A DNA stretch of 64,000 bases from Selenomonas sp. AE3005 (GTDB lineage Bacteria; Bacillota; Negativicutes; Selenomonadales; Selenomonadaceae): the NCBI RefSeq assembly GCF_905233635.1, contig NZ_CAJODG010000004.1, positions 1 through 64,000 of the forward strand, in the 5' to 3' direction. The notes beneath the pieces were generated by a model that saw only the letters and a program-made list of their open reading frames with translations, ran no database searches and was not told the origin of the DNA. The translations under genes and the position numbers were made by a program. This document shows positions 8,889 through 16,599 of this stretch, in pieces. The number at the start of each line of letters is the position of its first letter. The first letter of the stretch is position 1.

Positions 8889-10274
8889 TTGGCCAAGAAG
8901 AAAAAATCGGTATTTGTCTGTCAGGACTGCGGTTATGAATCAGCGAAATGGATGGGGAAATGCCCGGGCTGCGGAGCCTGGAATACCATGGTGGAAGAGG
9001 TAATAGCACCGGAAAATAATGCTGGCGGGGCTGGCGGCCTGCGGCTGGGCCTGTCTGACAGTCAAAAGCCCCAGCCGATTGCAGAGGTAGCGATTGAGGA
9101 TTTGCCGCGTTTTGCCACGGGCTCAGGTGAGCTTGACCGGGTACTGGGCGGCGGTGTAATTCCCGGTTCCATGGTACTGATTGTCGGTGACCCCGGGGTG
9201 GGCAAGTCCAGTCTGACATTGCGTGTCTGTGCTGACGTGGCTAGGGCCGGGCGCAAGGTTTTGTATGTTACCGGCGAAGAAAGCACCCGGCAGGTACGCA
9301 TGCGCGGTGACCGGCTGGGGGCCTTGGCTGATAAGCTGTATGTGGTCAGTGAAACCAACATGGAAACAATAGAGGCACATATAGAAAATACACAGCCGGA
9401 ACTTTTGGTTATCGACTCGATTCAGACGGTATTCAAGCCCGAGGTGCAAAGCGCCCCGGGCAGTGTTTCGCAGGTGCGCGAGTGCGCGGTGGACATTTTG
9501 CGGATAGCCAAAGGCAAAGGCATTGCGGCGTTTGTTATCGGCCATGTGACCAAAGACGGCAACTTAGCCGGCCCCCGGGTGTTGGAACACATTGTGGATA
9601 CGGTGCTGTACTTTGAAGGGGAGCGCAATGCCGAGTACCGTGTTTTGCGTGCCGTAAAAAATCGTTTTGGCAGTACGAATGAACTGGGCCTGTTTGAAAT
9701 GCGCGATGTAGGGCTCGTTGACGTGCCGGACGCCTCCAAGCTCTTCCTGTCTGACAGGGAGGGGGACAGTGGTACGGTTATTATCCCTACAGTGGAAGGT
9801 ACACGCCCCTTGCTGGTGGAACTGCAGGCTCTGGTGGCACCAACGCCTTACGTACCGCCTCGGCGCACCGCAGATTCTGTGGATATCAAGCGTATTCAGC
9901 TGCTCTTGGCGGTGCTGGAAAAGCGTGTGCATTTACAGGTCGGCGCCTGTGACGTCTATGTTAAGGTAGCCGGAGGTATTAAGATTGATGAACCGGCTGC
10001 GGACCTGGGCATTTGTGTGGCGATGGCCTCCAGCTTTGCTAACCGGCAGCTGCGCCCCAAGACTATTGTCTTTGGCGAGGTGGGTCTTTCCGGGGAGGTA
10101 CGGGCTGTAGGTCAGGCTGATGTGCGTATCAACGAGGCCAAACGCCTGGGCTTTCAGCATGTGATTCTGCCCATGAAAAATTATCGTCAGCTGGGGGCGG
10201 AGATTAGTGGAATTAAGCTGTACGGGGCGGAAACTGTCGGCGATGCCCTGCGGCTGGCTATGCCTAAAAACTGA
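8889..10274 (+). CDS. radA: DNA repair protein RadA (Sms)
   Basis: RecA-like branch-migration ATPase acting in recombinational repair. Features in order: N-terminal C4 zinc finger (CQDCGYESAKWMGKCPGCGAW, residues about 11-31), Walker A GDPGVGKSSL near 100, the RadA-specific KNRFG motif (VKNRFGSTNELG) near 257, and a Lon-protease-like C-terminal domain from about 300. Length 461 is normal. The start is TTG at 8889 after AAGGA; the following codons GCC AAG AAG AAG give the usual AKKK N-terminus. Confidence 0.96.
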   Translation: MAKKKKSVFVCQDCGYESAKWMGKCPGCGAWNTMVEEVIAPENNAGGAGGLRLGLSDSQKPQPIAEVAIEDLPRFATGSGELDRVLGGGVIPGSMVLIVGDPGVGKSSLTLRVCADVARAGRKVLYVTGEESTRQVRMRGDRLGALADKLYVVSETNMETIEAHIENTQPELLVIDSIQTVFKPEVQSAPGSVSQVRECAVDILRIAKGKGIAAFVIGHVTKDGNLAGPRVLEHIVDTVLYFEGERNAEYRVLRAVKNRFGSTNELGLFEMRDVGLVDVPDASKLFLSDREGDSGTVIIPTVEGTRPLLVELQALVAPTPYVPPRRTADSVDIKRIQLLLAVLEKRVHLQVGACDVYVKVAGGIKIDEPAADLGICVAMASSFANRQLRPKTIVFGEVGLSGEVRAVGQADVRINEAKRLGFQHVILPMKNYRQLGAEISGIKLYGAETVGDALRLAMPKN

Positions 10275-10311
10275 ATAAGAGCAGTGTAAAGGTAATGTCA
10301 AGCGCACTGTC

Positions 10312-10340
10312 TTGACTGCAATCAACATAACTGTTATTAT
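10312..10340 (+). promoter_or_regulatory. Promoter upstream of the small Cys-containing ORF
   Basis: TTGACT, 17-base spacer, TATTAT, immediately after radA. It shows that the following short ORF can be expressed independently. Confidence 0.65.
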
Positions 10341-10377
10341 AGAACATGTTGAATAAGTATTTGGAGGAATCTTTTTT

Positions 10378-10689
10378 TTGGAAGATTGCAGAGAACGGGT
10401 CAAGAAAATCAGCAATTCCTGGGAACCGGAATTGTGCCGTGTCTGTGCAGATATGGAGGAACATGTCTGCATGGATATTTATCATGTCGGGGCTGCTGCC
10501 CCGGAACGTCATAAGATGACGCTGCAACGGGCGGCCGAATACATCAGCAGCATGGCTGCGGTTATGGATATCAAGAGTATGCTGCGTGACTTGGACCACA
10601 TTACCATTCGCAGACTTAAGGACAGCCGCTTGATTTATCGTTTGACAGCCAGGTATGGCTACGCAGAAGAAGAATTTAAGGCCATATAA
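10378..10689 (+). CDS. Conserved-looking hypothetical protein, 103 aa
   Basis: I do not recognise the family. The protein is small, charged and probably helical, with a Cys-rich N-terminal stretch (MEDCRERV, then ELCRVCADMEEHVCMD around residues 18-33), so metal binding is possible but unproven. The TTG start at 10378 lies about 12 bases after TTGGAGGAATC and is supported by a promoter 40 bases upstream. It sits between radA and recG. Its stop codon TAA is the second half of the TATAACG end of a dispersed palindromic element, so the element may have inserted at its 3' end and slightly changed its C-terminus. Confidence 0.6.
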   Translation: MEDCRERVKKISNSWEPELCRVCADMEEHVCMDIYHVGAAAPERHKMTLQRAAEYISSMAAVMDIKSMLRDLDHITIRRLKDSRLIYRLTARYGYAEEEFKAI

Positions 10690-10801
10690 CGAGGCAAGAA
10701 AATGTCCCCCACCTCAGCAGGTGGGGGCACGAATACCAAAACAGGTGGCGAGCATATCTCCCGCCTCGTTGAAACGCCAAGAGGGAACAACGGCGTTATA
10801 A
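10685..10801. repeat. Dispersed palindromic element, copy 1
   Basis: About 116 bp with inverted ends TATAACG (10685-10691) and CGTTATA (10794-10800). Internal arms are AACGAGGC with GCCTCGTT; a 9-bp hairpin (CCCCCACCT with AGGTGGGGG); a GGYGGCGAG...CTCCCGCC hairpin; and AACGCC with GGCGTT. Near-identical copies are at 14898 and 48274, with a partial copy at 22018. The ends fit a TA target duplication (TA-TAACG...CGTTA-TA), as in MITEs moved by IS630/mariner-type transposases; a structured RNA is the alternative. Confidence 0.8.
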
Positions 10802-10805
10802 GGAG

Positions 10806-10833
10806 AAAGCCTTCCTTTCGAGGAGGGCTTTTT
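10806..10833 (+). terminator. Intrinsic terminator before recG
   Basis: AAGCCTTCCT pairs with AGGAGGGCTT across a TTCG loop, ending in five T. Confidence 0.85.
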
Positions 10834-10906
10834 CTGTATGTGCATGGCAGGAATAAAAATATTTTAAGAGAATAATTAGGCAGTATGATATTTTGGGTGT
10901 GATTTT

Positions 10907-12973
10907 TTGAAACTTACGGATTCATTGCAATATGTAAAAGGTGTGGGGCCAAAGAAACTGGCAGAGTTAAAACGTCTGGGACTGCAGTCTGTATATGACC
11001 TGCTGACTTATTTTCCCCGTACTTATGAGGACCAGAGTGTCCTGACACCGATAGCGGAGCTGCAGGCCGGTCAGCGGGCCACAGTGTCCGGCACCATTAT
11101 GAACCTGATGGACAGGCAGGGCGGCCGTCGGGGCATGTCCATACTGACAGCGCTTATTGGTGATGGTACAGGCATGCTGCAGGTTACCTGGTTCAATCAA
11201 AAGTATCTGAAGGACAAGTTGAAGGTCGGACGCCGGGTGTTTGTCACGGGAAAGGCAGCCTATGCTTATGGCGGCCGGGGACAGTTTGCCATGAGCCAGT
11301 TAAGCGGCTTTCAGATTTTAGATGACGCTGAGGAGCCGGAACAGCTGACCGGGATTATGCCGGTTTATCATGCAACGGAAAAGATGAATCAGAAATTTTT
11401 CCGCAAGCTGCTGGCAAATCTTTTGGCCGCGGATTTGGAAATTGCAGAACTATTGCCTGCAGGTGTTGTGAGCCGTTATGACCTGCTATCACGGGCCAAA
11501 GCCTTTAAGGAGATACATTTTCCAGCTGATTTTGCGGAGTTAAAACAGGCCAGACAGCGGCTGGCCTTTGAAGAACTCTATCTTATTCAGTGCGGTCTGC
11601 TCCTGCTTAAACGTCAGGCCCGGGAAAATAGTCAGGGGATTCGTCACCTGCTGAACAGTGAGCTGGTGCGAAAATTTCAGGACAGCCTGCCCTTTAAACT
11701 GACAGGCGACCAGGCGCGAACCTGGCAGGAAATCGCACGGGATATGGAAAGTCCGCTGCCTATGCGGCGGCTCGTGCAGGGGGACGTGGGTTCGGGCAAG
11801 ACTGTTATTGCCATGCTGGCGCTGGTAAAGACTGTGGAAAACGGCTATCAGGGAGCTATGATGGCGCCGACAGAAATTTTGGCCAGTCAGCATTACGAAG
11901 GCTTTGCCCGGCAGCTGGAACCGCTGGGCATACGTGTGGGCTTTTTAACGGGGCGCTTGACGAAAAAGAAACGGGAGGCAATGTATGCTGCCATTGCGGC
12001 GCAGGAAGTGGATATCGTCATCGGCACCCATGCGCTTATACAGGAGGGCGTGCAATTTGCCAAACTGGGGCTCGTGGTAACGGACGAACAGCACCGTTTT
12101 GGCATTGCCCAACGGGCGGAACTGGAGAAGAAGGGCAGCCTGACCCCTGATGTGCTGGTAATGACAGCTACTCCCATTCCGCGTACGATGACGCTGACGG
12201 TTTACGGCGACCTGGATGTGTCGCTGATACAGCAGCTGCCGCCGGGACGTCAGCCTATTGCTACTTTTGTACGCAAGCCGGACCGGCGTACGCTTATCTA
12301 CGACTTCGTGCATAAACAGCTGGAGGCCGGCCGACAGGCCTATGTCGTCTGTCCGCTGATTGAACTCAATGAGGAAAGCAATCTGCCGTCGGCAGAGGAA
12401 GTATATGATGAACTGGTGCATGGAATTTTCCGTGATATGCCATGCGGTCTGGTGCATGGCCGCATGAAGGGGGCCGATAAGGAGCAGGTGATGCAGGACT
12501 TCTACGATAATAAGTTAAAGCTGCTGGTATCGACAACGGTTATCGAGGTCGGGGTAAATGTTCCCAACGCCAGTATTATGGTCGTCGAGAATGCCGAACG
12601 CTTTGGCCTGGCGCAGCTGCACCAGCTGCGGGGGCGTATTGGCCGTGGGCAGTATAAGTCCTACTGTATACTGGTGTCGGAAATGAAAACGGAAAATGCC
12701 CGGGAACGGCTGAAAATCATGGCTGATACGACAGATGGATTCAAACTGGCTGAGGAAGACCTGCGCCTGCGCGGCCCCGGACAGTTCTTTGGCTCCATGC
12801 AGCATGGTTTGCCGGATTTGAAAATTGCCGATGTTTTAAACGATATGGATATCCTGCTGAAAGCCCGGCAGGCCGCTCAGGAAACGGTGCAGGATGCGGC
12901 GGAACGTCACGATATTCTGCCGATTCTGGCCATGCAGTACAAAGAGCAGTTTGAAAATATCACGGATACCTAA
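10907..12973 (+). CDS. recG: ATP-dependent DNA helicase RecG
   Basis: Monomeric SF2 helicase that regresses stalled forks and branch-migrates Holliday junctions. The 688-residue length is typical. Order: N-terminal wedge/OB domain, Walker A ([14 protein letters not shown] near residue 288), the RecG-type motif [17 protein letters not shown], and motif VI with QLRGRIGRG. The C-terminal RecG tail is present. The TTG at 10907 is the first in-frame start and gives the normal [16 protein letters not shown]-terminus; the ribosome binding site is weak. It is isolated from radA by a promoter, small ORF, repeat and terminator. Confidence 0.96.
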   Translation: MKLTDSLQYVKGVGPKKLAELKRLGLQSVYDLLTYFPRTYEDQSVLTPIAELQAGQRATVSGTIMNLMDRQGGRRGMSILTALIGDGTGMLQVTWFNQKYLKDKLKVGRRVFVTGKAAYAYGGRGQFAMSQLSGFQILDDAEEPEQLTGIMPVYHATEKMNQKFFRKLLANLLAADLEIAELLPAGVVSRYDLLSRAKAFKEIHFPADFAELKQARQRLAFEELYLIQCGLLLLKRQARENSQGIRHLLNSELVRKFQDSLPFKLTGDQARTWQEIARDMESPLPMRRLVQGDVGSGKTVIAMLALVKTVENGYQGAMMAPTEILASQHYEGFARQLEPLGIRVGFLTGRLTKKKREAMYAAIAAQEVDIVIGTHALIQEGVQFAKLGLVVTDEQHRFGIAQRAELEKKGSLTPDVLVMTATPIPRTMTLTVYGDLDVSLIQQLPPGRQPIATFVRKPDRRTLIYDFVHKQLEAGRQAYVVCPLIELNEESNLPSAEEVYDELVHGIFRDMPCGLVHGRMKGADKEQVMQDFYDNKLKLLVSTTVIEVGVNVPNASIMVVENAERFGLAQLHQLRGRIGRGQYKSYCILVSEMKTENARERLKIMADTTDGFKLAEEDLRLRGPGQFFGSMQHGLPDLKIADVLNDMDILLKARQAAQETVQDAAERHDILPILAMQYKEQFENITDT

Positions 12974-12994
12974 TGTGTTTTCCTTAAGAACAAC

Positions 12995-13024
12995 TTGACA
13001 TAATTGATAGACATAGTATACAAT
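12995..13024 (+). promoter_or_regulatory. Promoter for dapB-asd
   Basis: Consensus TTGACA followed by TACAAT at 18 bases (or TATACA at 16), about 40 bases upstream of the dapB TTG. Confidence 0.7.
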
Positions 13025-13059
13025 AAATCTAGTTTTGATTGGCATAGGAGGCGTGCGTT

Positions 13060-13854
13060 TTGACAACAGTATTGGTTAATGGAGCCTGCGGCCGGATGGG
13101 GCGTGCAGTGCTCAAGGCTGTGGCTGAAGCAAAGGATTTGGAACTGGTGGGCGCCGTGGATATAACAGGCGGTGCTGATGCCGGTGAACTGGCTGGTGCC
13201 GGGGCAAATGGCGTGAAGGTGGAAACGGACCTGAAAGCTGCTTTGGCCCGTTTGCAGCCGGAGGTTATGATTGACTTCACCCGTCCCGATGTGGTTTATG
13301 GTAATGTCATTACGGCTCTGCAGGCCAAGGTGTCGCCAGTGGTGGGGACAACGGGTCTCAGTGATGAACAGAAAGCTGATATCAGGAAACTGGCAGAGGA
13401 AAATGATACGCCGGCCTTTATCGCGCCGAACTTTGCCATTGGGGCAGTATTGATGATGGTCATGGCCAAACAGGCAGCAAAGTATATGCCTGAGGTGGAA
13501 ATCATCGAACTGCATCATGATAAGAAATTGGATGCTCCTTCCGGTACGGCGGTGCAGACGGCAGCGATGATTGCCGAAGTGCGTGCTGCCCACAAACAGG
13601 GCCATCCCGAGGAGAAGGAAAAGCTGTCTGGTGCCCGTGGCGCTGACTATGAGGGTATGCACATTCACAGTGTGCGCCTGCCGGGGTATGTCGCCCATCA
13701 GGAGGTTATCTTTGGCGGCCTGGGACAGACGCTGACCATTCGTCATGATTCACTAAATCGTGAATCCTTTATGCCCGGTGTGGTGCTGGCAGCAGAAAAG
13801 GTACGGAGCCTTAAGGGGCTCACCGTCGGTCTGGATAAGTTATTAGAGTTTTGA
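13060..13854 (+). CDS. dapB: 4-hydroxy-tetrahydrodipicolinate reductase
   Basis: NAD(P)H-dependent reductase of the lysine/diaminopimelate pathway. The Rossmann motif GACGRMGRAV is at the N-terminus, and the catalytic ELHHDKKLDAPSGTA lies near residues 150-165. The 264-residue length is standard. The start is TTG at 13060, about eight bases after AGGAGG. asd follows by 11 bases with overlapping open frames, so the two form an operon making the substrate and product ends of the diaminopimelate branch. Confidence 0.96.
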   Translation: MTTVLVNGACGRMGRAVLKAVAEAKDLELVGAVDITGGADAGELAGAGANGVKVETDLKAALARLQPEVMIDFTRPDVVYGNVITALQAKVSPVVGTTGLSDEQKADIRKLAEENDTPAFIAPNFAIGAVLMMVMAKQAAKYMPEVEIIELHHDKKLDAPSGTAVQTAAMIAEVRAAHKQGHPEEKEKLSGARGADYEGMHIHSVRLPGYVAHQEVIFGGLGQTLTIRHDSLNRESFMPGVVLAAEKVRSLKGLTVGLDKLLEF

Positions 13855-13865
13855 GAGAGGATGAA

Positions 13866-14903
13866 ATGTTGATGAAAAAGTATAATGTGGCAATTCTTGG
13901 TGCAACGGGGGCTGTTGGACAGGAATTTTTAAATCTTATTGAAGAGCGTAATTTTCCTTTTGCTGACCTCAAGATGCTGGCCTCCAAGCGCAGCGCCGGC
14001 AAGAAAATCCAGTTTATGGGCAAGGAGTACACGGTAGAGGAAGCCACCACGGAATCCTTTAAAGATGTGGATATCGCCCTGTTCGCCGGCGGCAGCGCCA
14101 GCAAGGAATTTGCTCCAGCAGCAGTTAAGGCTGGGGCCGTGGTTATTGATAACTCCAGCACCTTCCGTATGGACCCGGAAGTTCCGCTGGTAGTACCGGA
14201 AGTTAATCCCGAGGCGATTGCCCAGCATAAAGGTATCATTGCCAACCCGAACTGCTCCACCATCATCATGGTAATGGCGCTGAAACCTCTCTATGATATT
14301 GCTAAAATCAAACGTGTTGTTGTTTCGACCTATCAGGCTGTTTCCGGCGGCGGTAAAGAGGCTATGGCCGAACTGGAACAGCAGGTGCAGGACATTGTGG
14401 CCGGCAAGCCTGTAACGGCTAATATTCTGCCTGGTGCAGCTTTAAAGAAACATTATCAGATTGCCTTCAACCTGCTGCCGCAGATTGACGTCTTCAAGGA
14501 AAACCTCTACACCAAAGAGGAAATGAAGATGATTGATGAAACGAAGAAAATCATGAGTGATAATGACATGCGCATTACCGCTACGACTATCCGTGTGCCG
14601 GTGTACCGCAGCCATGCCGAATCCGTAAACATCGAGTTCGTGGATGAGGTCAGTGAGGACGCAGCCCGTAAAGCGCTGGCTGCCTTCCCCGGTGTAGAAG
14701 TGGTGGATAATCCAGATGAACAGCTTTATCCGCAGCCGCTGGAAACTTCCGGCAAGAACGATGTAGCTGTAGGCCGTCTGCGTAAGGATTACTCTGTGGA
14801 CCATGGTCTGAACCTCTGGGTTTGCGGCGACCAGATTCGCAAGGGCGCAGCCTTAAACGCTCTGCAGATTGCTGAGTACATGATTGAAAAGGATATGTTA
14901 TAA
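13866..14903 (+). CDS. asd: Aspartate-semialdehyde dehydrogenase
   Basis: Reduces aspartyl phosphate to aspartate semialdehyde, the step after LysC. It has the N-terminal nucleotide-binding motif ILGATGAVGQEF, the active-site Cys in ANPNCSTI, and the RVPVYRSHAE block used in catalysis and substrate binding. The ATG at 13866 is about five bases after GAGAGG; the ATG at 13872 is an alternative. Its stop codon TAA lies inside the TTATAACG end of palindromic element copy 2, so insertion probably defined the present 3' end. About 345 residues, normal for the family. Confidence 0.95.
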   Translation: MLMKKYNVAILGATGAVGQEFLNLIEERNFPFADLKMLASKRSAGKKIQFMGKEYTVEEATTESFKDVDIALFAGGSASKEFAPAAVKAGAVVIDNSSTFRMDPEVPLVVPEVNPEAIAQHKGIIANPNCSTIIMVMALKPLYDIAKIKRVVVSTYQAVSGGGKEAMAELEQQVQDIVAGKPVTANILPGAALKKHYQIAFNLLPQIDVFKENLYTKEEMKMIDETKKIMSDNDMRITATTIRVPVYRSHAESVNIEFVDEVSEDAARKALAAFPGVEVVDNPDEQLYPQPLETSGKNDVAVGRLRKDYSVDHGLNLWVCGDQIRKGAALNALQIAEYMIEKDML

Positions 14904-15013
14904 CGAGGCAAGAAAATGTCCCCCACCTCAGCAGGTGGGGGCACGAATACCCAAACAGGCGGCGAGCATATCTCCCGCCTCGTTGAAACGCCAAGAGAAC
15001 AACGGCGTTATAA
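14898..15013. repeat. Dispersed palindromic element, copy 2
   Basis: 116 bp with perfect 8-bp inverted ends TTATAACG (14898-14905) and CGTTATAA (15006-15013). Nearly identical to copy 1, including the CCCCCACCT hairpin; small differences include AACAGGCGG for AACAGGTGG and loss of a few bases in the last loop. As in copy 1, its left end supplies the stop codon of the upstream gene. Confidence 0.8.
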
Positions 15014-15033
15014 AGCATAGTTTTGTTTAGCTG

Positions 15034-15060
15034 GTGCCGGGATTTTCCCGGCACTTTGTT
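15034..15060 (+). terminator. Intrinsic terminator after asd
   Basis: GTGCCGGGA and TCCCGGCAC form a perfect 9-bp stem with a TTT loop, followed by TTTGTT. Confidence 0.8.
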
Positions 15061-15174
15061 ATTACAGAAATGGGCGATGTAATAGTCAGTCTCGTAAATC
15101 TGCATGGACAAAATTACATAATTTTGATAGAATAAATACCTAGTTGATATGTAAGAGAGGCTGAAAGAAGAGCA

Positions 15175-16524
15175 ATGAAGATAATAAATGGCAAAGCTCA
15201 GCGCTATGTCAAGTTTTTGGTTTACGGCTGTCAGATGAATGTGGCGGATGCGGAGCGCATGGCCGGGCAGCTGGCGGATATTGGTTATGAGAGGCTGGCT
15301 GATGATGCGGATATGGCAGAGGCCGATCTGCTGATCATCAATACCTGTGCTGTCCGGGAAACGGCTGAGGATAAGGTTTACGGTAAAATCGGTGAGATAA
15401 AGAATCTCAAACGTAAGAATCCGCAGCTGATTTTCGGCATTACCGGTTGTATGGCGCAGAAGGAAAGCGACAAGCTCATCAAACGGGCGCCGCATATTGA
15501 TTTTGTACTGGGGACCGGCAAGGTGCATGAACTCAATCAGGTTGTGCAGGAAATTGAGCAGGAACACGGTCATGTAGTCAATACGGCTTTAGATGATAAG
15601 ACGGCACCGGCAATTACGGAGGACGGCCGTGTGGCCCGTGACGGCAAACTTTCAGCCTGGATTCCCATCATGTATGGGTGTAACAATTTTTGTACCTATT
15701 GTATAGTGCCCTATGTGCGTGGCCGCGAACGCAGCCGCCGTCCCGAAGATGTGGTGAAAGAAGTGGAGCAGGCTGTGGCGCAGGGCTATAAAGAAGTTAC
15801 CCTGCTCGGCCAGAATGTTAACTCCTACGGCAAAGACCATAAGCTGGCTACGTTTGCGGAACTGCTGCAGATGGTAGATAAGGTGCCGGGCATTAAGCGT
15901 GTGCGCTTTATGACTTCACATCCCAAGGATTTGAGTGATGAGGTCATTGAGGCTATTGCCACAGGTGAGCATCTTTGTGAGCATATCCATCTGCCGGTAC
16001 AGTATGGCAGTAATCATCTGTTAAAGGCCATGAATCGTGTTTATACGGTGGAAAGCTACAAGGAACTCGTGAAGAAGATTCGGGCGCGTATTCCTGAGGC
16101 GTCACTCACTACGGATTTGATTGTGGGTTTCCCCGGCGAAACGGCAGATGACTTTGCACAGATGCTCGCGTTCTTAAAGGAAATCCGCTATGATTCGGCC
16201 TATACCTTTATTTATTCCAAGCGCAGCGGTACGCCGGCTGCGGTCATGGACAATCAGGTGGATGAGGCAGTGAAGAAGGAACGCCTTAATGCCCTGATGG
16301 ATGTGCAGAATCAGATTAGTCTGGAAAAAAATCAGGCTTTGCTGGATACGGTTGTGGAAGTAATGGTGGAAGGCCCCAGCAAAAGTGATGAAACTGTTTG
16401 GACGGGACATACACGGACAAACAAAATCGTGCTCTTTAATCATCAGGATGAGCAGACTGGTGACTTTATAAATGTTAAGATTACGCACCCACAGACATGG
16501 GTATTAAAAGGAATCCGCGTGTAA
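15175..16524 (+). CDS. miaB: tRNA-2-methylthio-N6-dimethylallyladenosine synthase
   Basis: Radical-SAM methylthiotransferase that adds the 2-methylthio group to i6A37 of tRNA. N-terminal UPF0004 domain with three cluster Cys (YGCQMN, NTCAVRE, TGCMAQ); radical-SAM motif CNNFCTYC near residue 168; C-terminal TRAM domain from about 385. The 449-residue length is normal. It directly precedes mutS, an arrangement common in Firmicutes, with a hairpin between the two. Confidence 0.96.
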   Translation: MKIINGKAQRYVKFLVYGCQMNVADAERMAGQLADIGYERLADDADMAEADLLIINTCAVRETAEDKVYGKIGEIKNLKRKNPQLIFGITGCMAQKESDKLIKRAPHIDFVLGTGKVHELNQVVQEIEQEHGHVVNTALDDKTAPAITEDGRVARDGKLSAWIPIMYGCNNFCTYCIVPYVRGRERSRRPEDVVKEVEQAVAQGYKEVTLLGQNVNSYGKDHKLATFAELLQMVDKVPGIKRVRFMTSHPKDLSDEVIEAIATGEHLCEHIHLPVQYGSNHLLKAMNRVYTVESYKELVKKIRARIPEASLTTDLIVGFPGETADDFAQMLAFLKEIRYDSAYTFIYSKRSGTPAAVMDNQVDEAVKKERLNALMDVQNQISLEKNQALLDTVVEVMVEGPSKSDETVWTGHTRTNKIVLFNHQDEQTGDFINVKITHPQTWVLKGIRV

Positions 16525-16537
16525 TATATGTATGGAG

Positions 16538-16570
16538 AGCTCCCTCAGGCAGAGGGAGCTTCTGCCGTTT
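16538..16570 (+). terminator. Terminator-like hairpin between miaB and mutS
   Basis: Perfect 9-bp stem AGCTCCCTC with GAGGGAGCT. The T-tract is poor (TCTGCCGTTTTATT), so it may only attenuate read-through into mutS. Confidence 0.6.
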
Positions 16571-16599
16571 TATTGATTATTGGGAGGTGCAATGCGTAC

